This document shows, in pieces, positions 18,323 through 27,779 of a stretch of DNA of 64,000 nt (position 1 is its first letter; every line of letters begins with the position of its first letter). The notes below the pieces were generated by a model. It had not been told where the DNA came from. It made no database searches and saw nothing but the letters and a program-made list of their open reading frames with translations. The stretch covers positions 1,054,001 to 1,118,000 of the forward strand of contig NZ_FNKQ01000001.1 of assembly GCF_900100875.1 (NCBI RefSeq). The letters are read 5' to 3'. This DNA comes from Halopelagius longus (GTDB lineage: Archaea > Halobacteriota > Halobacteria > Halobacteriales > Haloferacaceae). A program made the translations under genes and the position numbers.

Positions 18323-18580
18323 ATGGACACCGCGGACGTCGAACGTCTCATCGAGGAAGGTATCGAGGACGCGGAGGCGACGGTGACGTTGCCCCGCGCG
18401 CCCGACGAGGAACACGAGGACGCTCACTTCGCCGCCGTCGTCGTCTCGCCGGCGTTCGAGGGTAAGAGCCTCGTGCAACAGCACCAGATGGTGTACGACG
18501 CCGTCGGCGACGCGATGACGACGGACATCCACGCCTTAGAGATGAAGACGTTCACGCCCGAAGAGTACGAGGGGGCGTAA
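18323..18580 (+). CDS. BolA-family protein
   Basis: 85 residues, the usual BolA size. Residues form the alpha-beta-beta-alpha-alpha-beta BolA core, with FAAVVVSPAFEGKSLVQQHQMVY (FEGKSLVxxHQxVY is the family hallmark) and the terminal MKTFTPEEYEG matching the 'alkxxTpeE' ending. BolA proteins usually partner monothiol glutaredoxins in iron-sulfur handling; no glutaredoxin is seen next to it here. Convergent with the ABC ATPase gene, with 8 bp between stops. Confidence 0.85.
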   Translation: MDTADVERLIEEGIEDAEATVTLPRAPDEEHEDAHFAAVVVSPAFEGKSLVQQHQMVYDAVGDAMTTDIHALEMKTFTPEEYEGA

Positions 18581-18588
18581 ACGCTAGT

Positions 18589-19734
18589 TCAGAGTCGCGG
18601 TTCGGTCTCTTCGAGTTCGTCGAGCGACCGGTTCTTCAGCGCGTGGCCGCTGTCCGTATCGAAGAGGTGAATCGCCGACTCGGGGAAACGCGCGACGGCG
18701 GGCTGGCCGCCCTCCATCGAACGCATCCCGGTTATCGTCGCGACGAAGTCGGCGTCGCCGCCGGACTCGAACGAGAGGTAGACGTTGTTCTCGTTGCCCA
18801 TCGGTTCGACCACGTCGACGACCGTCTCGAAGTCGTGGTCGCCCGAAGCCGACCCCGAATCGAGGAGTTCGATGTCCTCGGGTCGGACGCCGAGGGTGAC
18901 GTGCGTCGAGTCGCCGACGGCCTCCCGCGTCTCCTGCGAGAGCGGGTAGTCGAAGTTCTCCGCGACGAGTCTGTCGCCCTGCAGTTCCGTCTCGAAGAAG
19001 TTCATCGACGGTTCGCCGATGAAGCCCGCGACGAACAGGTTCGCGGGTTGGTGGTACGCCTCCAACGGCGTCGCCACCTGCTGGAGGACGCCGTCGTTGA
19101 GGATGGCGATGCGGTCGCCCATCGTCATCGCCTCCGTCTGGTCGTGCGTGACGTAGACGGTGGTGACGTCCAAATCCTCCTGCAGACGCTGCAGTTCCGT
19201 CCGCATCTGCGAGCGGAGCTTCGCGTCTAAGTTCGAGAGCGGTTCGTCCATCAGGAACACCTTCGGGTCGCGGACGATGGCGCGCCCGAGGGCGACACGC
19301 TGCTGTTGCCCGCCGGAGAGTTCGCCGGGCTTCCGGTCCAAGAGCGGCGAGATACCGAGCATCTCGCCCGTCTCCGTGACGAGCGACTCGATTTCGTCGT
19401 CCGACTTCTCCGTGGACTCTTCGAGCCCGAAGGACATGTTCTGCCGGACGGTCATGTGCGGGTACAGCGCGTACGACTGGAACACCATCGCGATGTCCCG
19501 TTCCCGCGGCGGCCGTCCGTTGATGACTTGGCCGTCGAGACGAATCTCGCCGCGCGACACCGTTTCCAACCCCGCAATCATGCGGAGGGTAGTCGACTTA
19601 CCACACCCCGAGGGGCCGACGAGGACGAGGAACTCACCGTCCGCGATGTCGACGGAGACTTCGTCGACCGCGACGATGTCCTCCCCGCCGTCGTCGAACA
19701 CCTTCGTTACGTTGTCTAGTACGAGTTCTGACAT
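18589..19734 (-). CDS. Sugar ABC transporter ATP-binding protein (MalK/UgpC type)
   Basis: 381 residues. The nucleotide-binding domain shows Walker A GPSGCGKST (about 40), the Q-loop VFQSYALYPH, signature LSGGQQQR, Walker B KVFLMDEPLSNLD and the switch His in TVYVTHDQTEA. The C-terminal about 140 residues form the TOBE/OB regulatory domain of carbohydrate importers. It energises import with the two permeases and binding protein upstream. Its ATG overlaps the preceding permease stop by one base. Last gene of a four-gene operon. Confidence 0.95.
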   Translation of the reverse strand: MSELVLDNVTKVFDDGGEDIVAVDEVSVDIADGEFLVLVGPSGCGKSTTLRMIAGLETVSRGEIRLDGQVINGRPPRERDIAMVFQSYALYPHMTVRQNMSFGLEESTEKSDDEIESLVTETGEMLGISPLLDRKPGELSGGQQQRVALGRAIVRDPKVFLMDEPLSNLDAKLRSQMRTELQRLQEDLDVTTVYVTHDQTEAMTMGDRIAILNDGVLQQVATPLEAYHQPANLFVAGFIGEPSMNFFETELQGDRLVAENFDYPLSQETREAVGDSTHVTLGVRPEDIELLDSGSASGDHDFETVVDVVEPMGNENNVYLSFESGGDADFVATITGMRSMEGGQPAVARFPESAIHLFDTDSGHALKNRSLDELEETEPRL

Positions 19735-20630
19735 TATGTGTTACCTGCGACTCCTTCTGCGAACTGTTCACCGAACAGGACGTACACCAGAAGCGTCGGA
19801 AGCGCCGCGACGAACGCGGCGGCCATCTGGATGTTGTACTGCTGGACCATCGACCCCTGCAGTTTGTTCAGGGCGATGGTCGCGACTTCGTTGCTCGGCG
19901 ACGATACGAGGACGAGTGCGAACAGGAAGTCGTTCCACACCTGCGTGAACTGGTAGATGAGCACCACCGCGAACATCGGCTTCGACAGCGGGAAGATGAT
20001 GCGACGGTAGATGCTCGTGAACGTCGCGCCGTCTATCCGGGCCGCCTCCAGCATCGAGTTGTCGAAGCCGGAGTAGTACGACCGGAACAGGATGGTACAG
20101 ATGGGAATCCCGTAGGCGGTGTGAGTGACGACGAGTTGGATGAGTCCGACGCGCGTGCTGAGGAACGGGACGCCGGCGAGGATGTCCCTGAGACCGACGA
20201 TGCTCCAGAACCGGGTCAGCGGAACGAGCACGGACTGGTAGGGGACGAACATCCCCGCGACGAACAGCATCAGCACGCCGGCCTGTCCGCGCCAGTTGAG
20301 GTTCGTGAGGCCGTACGCCGCGACGGACCCGATGAACCCCGAAAGCACCGTCGCCGGAACGGCGACGAACATGCTGTTGTACATCGCGCCGGAGAAGTTC
20401 GTCAGCGGTCCCTGCATGCGCGCCCACGCCTCGAACCACGGGTCGAGGGTGAAGCCCTCCCCGAGGGGCGGGACGAACGGCGTCGTCGAGAAGAACGCGT
20501 CCTGCGTCTTGATGGCGGTCATGAGACCGCTCTCCAAGGGCGCGAGGTAGAACGCCGCCATCGCGAGGAGGACGGTGTACAGCGCCGCCCTCGACGCGGC
20601 GACGGACCGAACGCTGTCGCGGACGCTCAT
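19734..20630 (-). CDS. Carbohydrate ABC transporter permease (MalG type)
   Basis: 298 residues with six hydrophobic helices and the coupling EAA loop EAARIDGATFTSIYRRIIFPLSKP-type sequence near residue 195-218. It forms the membrane channel together with the MalF-type permease whose gene overlaps it by 4 bp. The N-terminal helix follows a short cytoplasmic tail. Confidence 0.93.
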   Translation of the reverse strand: MSVRDSVRSVAASRAALYTVLLAMAAFYLAPLESGLMTAIKTQDAFFSTTPFVPPLGEGFTLDPWFEAWARMQGPLTNFSGAMYNSMFVAVPATVLSGFIGSVAAYGLTNLNWRGQAGVLMLFVAGMFVPYQSVLVPLTRFWSIVGLRDILAGVPFLSTRVGLIQLVVTHTAYGIPICTILFRSYYSGFDNSMLEAARIDGATFTSIYRRIIFPLSKPMFAVVLIYQFTQVWNDFLFALVLVSSPSNEVATIALNKLQGSMVQQYNIQMAAAFVAALPTLLVYVLFGEQFAEGVAGNT

Positions 20631-21643
20631 AGGTCACCCCGCTTGTACTGCACGTACAGGTACGGTCCGATGACGACCAGCGCCAATCCGAACAGGACCG
20701 TGGCTATCGCCGCACCGTACGCCCAGTTTGAGTTGCTGAATGCTTGTCTGAACATCATCGTCGCGAGAATGTCGGCCGCCGGGCCGGGCGTGTCGCCGAA
20801 CATGACGTACAGGAAGTCGAACGCCTTGAGCGCGAACACCATCAGCACGACGGCGGCGCTCATCGTCGAGGCCCGCAGTTGCGGGATGATGACGCGCCAG
20901 TACATCCGCACGGTCGAGGCGCCGTCGATGCGGGCCGCCTCGAACTGGTCGTTCGGGATGGCGCGCAGACCGGCGAGGTAGACGACCATGCAGTAGCCAC
21001 TGAACTGCCACATCAGCGCGAAGATGACCGCCGCCAGTTTGGTCTGCGGGTTGCTTATCCACGCCGTCGTGACGAAGTCGAGTCCGATTCCTCGGAGGAC
21101 GACGTTGACGAGGCCTATCTCCGGGTTGTACATCCACGCCCAGAAGATGGCCGTCACGACGAACGAGAGGCTCATCGGCAGGAGATAGATGGTCCGGAGC
21201 GTGTTCTCGAACCGTATCCCCCGGTCGATGAGGATGGCGATGAGGAGGCCGGCGACGAGTGAGACGACCGTAAACACCACGAGCAACACGACGGTGTTGC
21301 GCGCGGCCGCCATGAACGACGGGTCCGCGAGCATCCGCGTGTACATCGAAAAGTCGAGGGAACCGTAGTCGGGCGTCCCGAAGCCCTCCCACTCCGTGAG
21401 GGAGATGATGGCGTTCCAGCCGATGGCTCCGTAGACGAACAGTCCCATCAGAAGCGCGGGCGGTAGCCAAAACGGAAGCGACCGGACGAACTCGCTGTCG
21501 CGCCACGACCGGTCGGACTGTGTGGTAGTCGCGCCCGTCGCGGGTGATTCGGTCACGGTTCCGCCGTCGGTTCGCACGCCGTTCTCGTCACTGTCGTCCC
21601 CCCACCGGTCGCTCACGAGCCTTTTAAATAGTGAGTTGGACAT
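20627..21643 (-). CDS. Carbohydrate ABC transporter permease (MalF type)
   Basis: 338 residues. A hydrophilic Ser/Thr/Asp-rich leader of about 65 residues precedes six membrane helices; the EAA loop is EAARIDGASTVRMYWRVIIP (about 245). It heterodimerises with the MalG-type permease. Fifteen bases separate it from the binding-protein gene upstream, so the four genes form one operon. Confidence 0.93.
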   Translation of the reverse strand: MSNSLFKRLVSDRWGDDSDENGVRTDGGTVTESPATGATTTQSDRSWRDSEFVRSLPFWLPPALLMGLFVYGAIGWNAIISLTEWEGFGTPDYGSLDFSMYTRMLADPSFMAAARNTVVLLVVFTVVSLVAGLLIAILIDRGIRFENTLRTIYLLPMSLSFVVTAIFWAWMYNPEIGLVNVVLRGIGLDFVTTAWISNPQTKLAAVIFALMWQFSGYCMVVYLAGLRAIPNDQFEAARIDGASTVRMYWRVIIPQLRASTMSAAVVLMVFALKAFDFLYVMFGDTPGPAADILATMMFRQAFSNSNWAYGAAIATVLFGLALVVIGPYLYVQYKRGDL

Positions 21644-21658
21644 TGCGTGACCCGTCCT

Positions 21659-23032
21659 CTATTCGGAGAACGCGTTCACGAGGCCGTTGTACGCGGAGTC
21701 GACGTTCCACTGCCCGTTGAAGCTGGCGAACACCTCGTCGATGTTGCCGTGGACTTCGGGCGTGACGGCCGTCCCGTGAGCGATGGTCGGCGGTTGCGAT
21801 TCGGAGTTCTTGAACGCTTCAATCTGCGACTGCAGGAACGGACCGAACGGGTCCGTCGGCACGTCGGTTCGCGGCGGGATGGACCCCTTGATGGGGTTGA
21901 AGCGCTTCTGGGCGTCCACGGTGCCGCAGTACTGGAGGAACTTCTTCGTCGTCTCCGGCGACGGGTTGTTCTTCGGGAAGACGAACGAGTCCGTGACGAC
22001 GGAGTACATCCCCTCGGTTCCGGGGAACGGCACCATGCTCCAGTCGGAGTCGTACTCGAAGCCGTCGGCGGACTGGTACTGTCCCGCGGCCCAGTCGCCC
22101 TGGTGGATGAACGCGGCGTTGCCGTTGACGACCTTGCCGTTCGCCTGGTCCCACGCGATGGACCCGGCGTCCTCGTTGAAGTACTGGCTGTAGTCCTTCA
22201 GCGTCTGCAGGGACTCCCTGACGGCGTCCTCCTGTTTGGAGACGTTCCCCTCGGTGAACGACGTGTAGGCGTCGAGTCCGTTGTAGCCGAGGAAGATGTT
22301 CTCCCACAGCTGGACCGACGACCACGGGGACTGCGTCTGGTGGGCCAGAGGCACGGCGTCCGTGTTCTCGGAGACCTTCTTGAGGGCGTCCGTGAACGCT
22401 CCGGGGTCGGAGATGCTCGAGGGGTCCACGCCCGCCTCTTCGAGGACGGAGACGTTGTAGAACAGGTTGTTGAGCCGGTGGATGTTGATGGGAACCGCGA
22501 CGAAGTTACCGCCGGGCTTCGAGAGGTCCTGTACGCCCTGCCGGTAGGCGTTGCGCATGTCGTCGTTCCACACCGAATCGCTGATGTCGCGGAGCACGTC
22601 GCCGTCGACGTACTCGGTCAGCGCCTTGCCGGGCCAAATCTGGAAGGTGCTCGGAGGGTTCTGGTTGAGGACGCGGTTCTTGATGACCGTGTCCAGCGCG
22701 GAGCCCGCACCGCCGGGCGCGGGGTTGTTGTTGACCTGCGCGTCGGGGTGCTTCTCTTTGAATCCTTCGAGGAGGGCGTTGAGAGCGTCCTGCTCGCCGC
22801 CCGCCGTCCACCAGTGGACGATTTCGAGGGCGTTGCCGCTGCCGCCCTGCGTGTTCTCGCCTTCGGTCGTCTGTTCGCCGCCGCCCTGCGTGTTCTCGCC
22901 CTCGGTCGGGCTGGAGCCTTCGTTACCGCCGCCCGCACAGCCTGCGACGATTCCTGTGGCACCCGCGATACCGCTCAGCTTGATGTACGTCCGACGGGAG
23001 ACGCCGTCGTCCGCATCGTGATTGTCCTTCAT
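21659..23032 (-). CDS. Sugar-binding lipoprotein of an ABC importer
   Basis: 457 residues. A Tat motif (SRRTYIKLSG) and lipobox (GIVAGCAGGG, Cys near residue 34) predict export in folded form and lipid anchoring outside the membrane. A flexible linker containing two copies of a GENTQGG-type stretch follows. The mature domain is a family-1 solute-binding protein; the opening IVHWWTAGGEQDALNALL and the IWPGKALTEYVD segment resemble glucose/mannose-binding proteins, but the ligand is inferred only. First gene of the operon. On the minus strand a TATA-like element (around 23076-23085) lies about 45-50 bp before the start. Confidence 0.92.
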   Translation of the reverse strand: MKDNHDADDGVSRRTYIKLSGIAGATGIVAGCAGGGNEGSSPTEGENTQGGGEQTTEGENTQGGSGNALEIVHWWTAGGEQDALNALLEGFKEKHPDAQVNNNPAPGGAGSALDTVIKNRVLNQNPPSTFQIWPGKALTEYVDGDVLRDISDSVWNDDMRNAYRQGVQDLSKPGGNFVAVPINIHRLNNLFYNVSVLEEAGVDPSSISDPGAFTDALKKVSENTDAVPLAHQTQSPWSSVQLWENIFLGYNGLDAYTSFTEGNVSKQEDAVRESLQTLKDYSQYFNEDAGSIAWDQANGKVVNGNAAFIHQGDWAAGQYQSADGFEYDSDWSMVPFPGTEGMYSVVTDSFVFPKNNPSPETTKKFLQYCGTVDAQKRFNPIKGSIPPRTDVPTDPFGPFLQSQIEAFKNSESQPPTIAHGTAVTPEVHGNIDEVFASFNGQWNVDSAYNGLVNAFSE

Positions 23033-23389
23033 AATCGTTCCTCTGTAGGAGTTTCACTCTACCATTCCACACGATTAACTTAAAGATTTCTACTAGTTTA
23101 CTTATTTGTGAGTCAGTTTTTAGTTCCGGCTCCGAGAAGGGAATATTGTGGGTATAGAGACGGTTTTACGGCGTATTTAGGGTCGTCCGCCCAGCGAGCG
23201 CACGGCCGAGTAACGATTCGTCCCATTATAAATCCTCGTACAGTTTTTGCACCCGCGCGTCGAATCCGTGAGGGGACCGTTCACCGCCTCTCTGTGCCTT
23301 CGTCGCCGGGCCGACTCGGGCGGGGGTCGTACCCTGACGATAGATTCGTATCAATGGGTTTTACGCGCCCGCCCGTCGTGCCCCCGGAC
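23033..23389. other. Divergent intergenic region, ABC operon and fumC
   Basis: About 357 bp, AT-rich at the ABC side. It holds the minus-strand TATA candidate near 23076-23085 and, for the plus strand, ATTATAAATCC at about 23223-23233. No supported gene: the reading frame of fumC stays open across much of it, but that part has no fumarase homology and basic composition. Confidence 0.5.
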
Positions 23390-24799
23390 ATGAGCGACGA
23401 CGACTATCGCATCGAACGGGACAGTCTCGGCGAGATGGAAGTGCCGGCGGACGCGTACTGGGGCGCACAGACCCAGCGTGCGGTGGAGAACTTCCCCATC
23501 TCCGGAATCACGTTCGGGCGGCGGTTCGTCCGCGCACTCGGCGTGGTGAAGAAGGCCGCCGCGCAGGCGAACCGCGACTTGGGCCTCGTCGAGGACGACG
23601 TGGCCGACGCCATCGTGGAGGCGGCCGACGAGGTCATCGCCGGGGAACACGACGAGGAGTTCCCGGTGGACGTGTTCCAGACGGGGTCCGGCACCTCCTC
23701 GAACATGAACGCGAACGAGGTCATCGCCAACCGCGCCGCCGAACTCATGGGCGAGGGCATCGGCGACCGGGTGGTCCACCCGAACGACCACGTCAACTAC
23801 GGGCAGTCCTCCAACGACGTGATTCCGACGGCGATGCACGTCGCCGCCCTCGAAGCGGTCGAAAAGGACCTCGTGCCCGCCTTGGAGACGCTTCGGAACG
23901 CGTTAGAAGAGAAGGAAGACGAGTTCGACGGCGTCGTCAAGACGGGTCGGACCCACCTGCAGGACGCCACGCCAGTCCGCCTCGGGCAGGAGTTCGGCGG
24001 CTACCGCACGCAGGTCGAGAAGGGTATCGAACGCGCCGAGAACGTCCAACCGCACCTCTCGGAACTCGCACTCGGCGGCACCGCCGTCGGGACGGGCCTC
24101 AACACCCACCCCGAGTTCCCCGCGAAGGCCGCCGAGTACATGTCCGAGGAGACGGGCGTGGAGTTCTGCGAAGCCGACGACCACTTCGAGGCGCAGGCGG
24201 CCCACGACGCGATGAGCGAGGCCCACGGCGCGCTTCGGACCGTCGCGGGTTCGCTGAACAAGATCGCGAACGACCTGCGACTCCTCGCTTCGGGCCCCCG
24301 TAACGGCCTCGGCGAGATAGAACAGCCCGAGAACCAGCCCGGGTCGTCCATCATGCCCGGCAAGATAAACCCCGTCGTCGCCGAGGCGGTCAATCAGGTC
24401 CACAAGCAGGTCGTCGGTAACGACGCCGCCGTCTCCGCCGGGGCCGCCGAGGGGCAGATAGACCTCAACCTCTACAAGCCCGTCCTCGCGCACAACTTCC
24501 TGCAGTCGGCGGAACTGCTCTCGAACTCCGCGGAGGTGTTCGCAGAGCGGTTCGTCGCGAAGTTAGAGGCCAACGAGGAGCACTGCGAGACGCAGGTCGA
24601 ACAGAGCATGGCGCTGGCGACGGCGCTCAACCCCGCCATCGGCTACGACAAGGCGTCGAAAGTCGCGAAGAAGGCGCTCGCGGAGGACAAGACGGTCAAG
24701 GAAGTCGCCGTGGACGAGGGCTACCTCACCGAGGCGGAGGCCGACGAGGTGCTCGACCCCGAGAAGATGACCCACCGCGGCATCCTCGGCGACGACTGA
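23390..24799 (+). CDS. fumC: Class II fumarate hydratase
   Basis: 469 residues. Interconverts fumarate and malate in the citric-acid cycle; homotetramer in the cytosol. The family signature GSSIMPGKINPV, the TGRTHLQDATPVRLGQEFGG active-site region, GSGTSSNMNANEVIANRA and HPNDHVNYGQSSND are all intact. The frame is open 94 codons further upstream, but homology starts at MSDDDYRIERDSLGEMEVP, so ATG 23390 is chosen. Iron-free class II enzyme, therefore oxygen-tolerant. Confidence 0.96.
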   Translation: MSDDDYRIERDSLGEMEVPADAYWGAQTQRAVENFPISGITFGRRFVRALGVVKKAAAQANRDLGLVEDDVADAIVEAADEVIAGEHDEEFPVDVFQTGSGTSSNMNANEVIANRAAELMGEGIGDRVVHPNDHVNYGQSSNDVIPTAMHVAALEAVEKDLVPALETLRNALEEKEDEFDGVVKTGRTHLQDATPVRLGQEFGGYRTQVEKGIERAENVQPHLSELALGGTAVGTGLNTHPEFPAKAAEYMSEETGVEFCEADDHFEAQAAHDAMSEAHGALRTVAGSLNKIANDLRLLASGPRNGLGEIEQPENQPGSSIMPGKINPVVAEAVNQVHKQVVGNDAAVSAGAAEGQIDLNLYKPVLAHNFLQSAELLSNSAEVFAERFVAKLEANEEHCETQVEQSMALATALNPAIGYDKASKVAKKALAEDKTVKEVAVDEGYLTEAEADEVLDPEKMTHRGILGDD

Positions 24800-25005
24800 A
24801 CGACGATCCGAACCTCGCCGACCCCTCGCGTCCGCCGGTTGTCGTCCGTCTGCCGTCGGAGAATCGCCCGCCGGGGGGACGACGACCCCCGTTTTTCGAA
24901 CCGGCCTGAGAGTTCGTCGGCGAGCGAATGTCCGGGAGAGAGAATCAGTCACACATCCGGCGAAGAACCGATATTTTCAAGATACAATCACTCAAAATTG
25001 GAATC

Positions 25006-25170
25006 ATGCCGAGCCTTCAGTACCGGCGGGAAAGCGGCCGAGACATGCTCGAATGTCGAAGCTGCGGAGCCACGTTCCCGGAGGGGCGAGCGACGAACGA
25101 CGGATGGCACTTCGAGTGTCCCGAGTGCGACGAAGGCCGAGGAATCGGTCAAGGGCTGCGTCGCGTCTGA
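25006..25170 (+). CDS. Small zinc-ribbon protein
   Basis: 54 residues. Two CxxC knuckles (CRSCGATF and CPECDEG) spaced about 20 residues apart bind one zinc. The start MPSLQYRRESGRDMLECRSC is chosen because an AT-rich promoter-like stretch (GATATTTTCAAGATACAATC, 24970-24989) ends about 17 bp before this ATG. Haloarchaea carry many such mini zinc fingers of unknown role. It stands between fumC and gatE. Confidence 0.7.
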   Translation: MPSLQYRRESGRDMLECRSCGATFPEGRATNDGWHFECPECDEGRGIGQGLRRV

Positions 25171-25337
25171 ATCGTCGGCCGACGACCCGGAATCGAACGA
25201 CACGGCTCGCACGAGTTCGCCCCCCACGGTGCGACGGTCCGACGGAACTCCCGTCGGGTCCTTCCCGCCGGCCCTCCCGCGCGGCCCGCGTCGCGGACTG
25301 AATCCTTTTTTACTCCCCGCACTCGCAGTTGGCACCA

Positions 25338-27206
25338 ATGAGCGAGTACGACTACGAGAGTTTGGGGCTCGTCGCGGGGTTGGAGATACACCAGCAACTC
25401 GACACCGAGACGAAGCTGTTCTGTGAGTGCCCGACGGAGATTCGAGAGCCCTCGGAGTCCGAGCATCGGTTCACCCGCTTTCTGCACCCGACGAAGAGCG
25501 AACTGGGCGAACTCGACGAGGCCGCCCTCGAAGAGAGCCGCGTCGAACGCGAGTTCGAGTACCTCGCGTACGACACGACCTGTCTGGTCGAGGAGGACGA
25601 GGAACCGCCGCACCGCCTCGACGAGGAGGCGCGCGAGGTGGTCCTCCAGATTGCTTCGCTTCTGGACATGGAGACCGTAGACCAAGCCCACGTCATGCGG
25701 AAACTCGTCATCGACGGGTCGAACACCTCGGGCTTCCAGCGCACGTCGCTCGTCGCGCAGGACGGCGAAATCTCCACGAGCGACGGTCCCGTCGGCGTCG
25801 AGGACCTGATGCTCGAAGAGGAGTCGGCCCAACGCGTCGAGGAGACCGAGGAGGGCGTCGTCTACTCGCTCGACCGCCTCGGCATCCCCCTCGTCGAAAT
25901 CGGCACCCGACCCGACATCTCCTCGCCAGAACAGGCCCGCGAGGCCGCAGAAACCATCGGCATGCTCCTCCGTTCGACCGGGACGGTCAAGCGCGGACTC
26001 GGCACCATCCGGCAGGACGTGAACGTCTCCATCGAAGACGGCGCACGCGTCGAAATCAAGGGCGTGCAGGCGCTGGATCAGATAGACGAAATCGTCCGCC
26101 TCGAAGTCGGCCGGCAGGTCGAACTGCTCGACATCCGCGACGAACTCGACTCGCGTGACGCCTCGGTCGGCGAGACGACGGACGTGACCGACGTGTTCGA
26201 GGACACCGAAAGCGGCGTCGTCGGCGGCGCGGTGAACTCCGGCGGGAAGGTGACGGCCGTCCCCCTCTACGGCTTCGACGGACTCGTCGGCCGGGAGATT
26301 CAGCCCGACCGTCGCCTCGGCACGGAGTTTTCCGACCACGCGAAGCGTCACGGCGCGGGCGGCATCTTCCACACGGACGAACTCCCCGCCTACGGCGTCA
26401 CCGAGGCGGAAGTCGCGGACCTGAAAGAGGCCGTCGGCGCGGGCGACGACGACGCCGTCGCCATCGTCGCCGCCGACGCCGAGACGGCCGAACTCGCCAT
26501 CGAGGCCGTCGCCGAACGCGCGGAGACGGCCCTCGACGGCGTCCCCGAGGAGACGCGCGGCGCGAACGAGGACGGCACGACGCGCTACCTCCGTCCCCTG
26601 CCGGGCGCGGCGCGGATGTACCCCGAGACGGACGTGCCGCCGGTCGAACTCGACGAGAGCGAGGTGGAGACGCCCGAACTGCTCACCGAGAAGGTCGAAC
26701 GCTACCAATCCGAGTTCGGCCTCGGCCCGGGACTGGCCGAACAGGTCGCCTACGGCCGGCGGATGCCGCTGTTCGAGCAGGCGGTTTCGGAGGGCATCGA
26801 CGCCACGTTCGCGGCCGGGTTGTTGGAGTCCACGATGACGGAGTTGCGGCGCGACGACGTGCCCGTCGAAAACGTCACCGAGGACCACCTGCTCGACGTG
26901 ATGCGCCTCGTAGAGGACGACGAACTCGCCAAGGAGGGCGTCAACGACGTCCTCGAAACGGTCGCCGAGGACCCGACGCTCACCGCCGAGGAGGCAATCG
27001 AGGAGGCCGGACTCTCTGGCGTCTCCGAGGAGGAGGTCCGCGAGGCCGTCTCCGGCGTCGTCGAACGGAACGAGGGGCAGGTGAAAGAAGAGGGGATGGG
27101 CGCGTTCTCCGCCCTCATGGGCGAAGCGATGGGCGCGCTTCGCGGGCGCGCGGACGGCGAAATCGTCAGCGACGTGCTCCGCGAGGAGATTCAAAAGCGC
27201 GCCTGA
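25338..27206 (+). CDS. gatE: Glu-tRNA(Gln) amidotransferase subunit E
   Basis: 622 residues. With GatD it converts misacylated Glu-tRNA(Gln) to Gln-tRNA(Gln), the archaeal route to glutaminyl-tRNA. The kinase-like GatB/E core opens with LVAGLEIHQQLDTETKLFC and carries HRLDEEAREVVLQIAS, RTSLVAQDGEIS and RLGIPLVEIGTRPD; an inserted AspRS-like GAD domain is around 260-410; the tail is the helical tRNA-binding YqeY domain. A frame-linked TTG lies 9 bp upstream; ATG 25338 (MSEYDYESLG) fits the family start. gatD is not in the window. Confidence 0.96.
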   Translation: MSEYDYESLGLVAGLEIHQQLDTETKLFCECPTEIREPSESEHRFTRFLHPTKSELGELDEAALEESRVEREFEYLAYDTTCLVEEDEEPPHRLDEEAREVVLQIASLLDMETVDQAHVMRKLVIDGSNTSGFQRTSLVAQDGEISTSDGPVGVEDLMLEEESAQRVEETEEGVVYSLDRLGIPLVEIGTRPDISSPEQAREAAETIGMLLRSTGTVKRGLGTIRQDVNVSIEDGARVEIKGVQALDQIDEIVRLEVGRQVELLDIRDELDSRDASVGETTDVTDVFEDTESGVVGGAVNSGGKVTAVPLYGFDGLVGREIQPDRRLGTEFSDHAKRHGAGGIFHTDELPAYGVTEAEVADLKEAVGAGDDDAVAIVAADAETAELAIEAVAERAETALDGVPEETRGANEDGTTRYLRPLPGAARMYPETDVPPVELDESEVETPELLTEKVERYQSEFGLGPGLAEQVAYGRRMPLFEQAVSEGIDATFAAGLLESTMTELRRDDVPVENVTEDHLLDVMRLVEDDELAKEGVNDVLETVAEDPTLTAEEAIEEAGLSGVSEEEVREAVSGVVERNEGQVKEEGMGAFSALMGEAMGALRGRADGEIVSDVLREEIQKRA

Positions 27207-27212
27207 CCCGCG

Positions 27213-27446
27213 CTACTTCTTCGGAATCGTCGCCACGAACTCGTCGGGGCCGACTCGGTCCACCTCGTACGCCTCGGCGTCGAACGCCTCCACCTCGGCG
27301 TCCATCTGGTAGTACAGCGGTTTCGGGTCGTGGTCGTTGACGATGGTGAGACGCTCGCCGCTGTCGAGGCCCTCGAACGCCTCGAAGATTTTCGGGTGCC
27401 GCTCCGGCGGGGGAACGTCGCGTAAGTCGAGTTTTCGGTCCGACAT
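27213..27446 (-). CDS. DUF2249-domain protein
   Basis: 77 residues making up a single DUF2249 (TusA-like fold) domain: LDLRDVPPPERHPKIFEAFEGL, then LTIVNDHDPKPLYYQ. Proteins of this kind occur near redox and denitrification genes but lack the TusA cysteine; function is uncertain. A second, more divergent DUF2249 gene lies 49 bp upstream on the same strand, so the pair is probably one transcription unit. Its stop is 6 bp from the gatE stop. Confidence 0.8.
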   Translation of the reverse strand: MSDRKLDLRDVPPPERHPKIFEAFEGLDSGERLTIVNDHDPKPLYYQMDAEVEAFDAEAYEVDRVGPDEFVATIPKK

Positions 27447-27495
27447 GCGGTCGGAGATTCCGCGCCGGGCGGGGAGTCGATTACCCCGAATATGT

Positions 27496-27729
27496 TCAGG
27501 CGGGCGTGATTTCCACGTGCCACTCGTCGGGTGCGACTTCGGTCGTCTCGTAGTGGAAGCCGCGGCGTTCGAGGACGGCGTACAGCGGTTCCGGCTCGAA
27601 ACTGTTCACCAACAGGAGCGTCTCCCGTTCGCCGAGTTCGTCGAGGGCGTCGGTGACGTGAGAGAACGGTTCGCCGTCTATCTCTCTGACGTCGAGGGTT
27701 CGAGCGGTGGCGTCGGTTGCGTCGGACAT
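27496..27729 (-). CDS. DUF2249-domain protein, second copy
   Basis: 77 residues, same fold and length as its neighbour: LDVREIDGEPFSHVTDALDEL and LLLVNSFEPEPLYAVLERRG. The start MSDATDATARTLDVRE is chosen to match the sister protein; the frame is open far upstream but only in arginine-rich nonsense antisense to the protease gene. The two likely arose by duplication and diverged. Confidence 0.78.
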   Translation of the reverse strand: MSDATDATARTLDVREIDGEPFSHVTDALDELGERETLLLVNSFEPEPLYAVLERRGFHYETTEVAPDEWHVEITPA

Positions 27730-27779
27730 GGCCGAACGTCGGACGAGGACGGTATTGGGTGTTCTCCCGATAGTGTTCG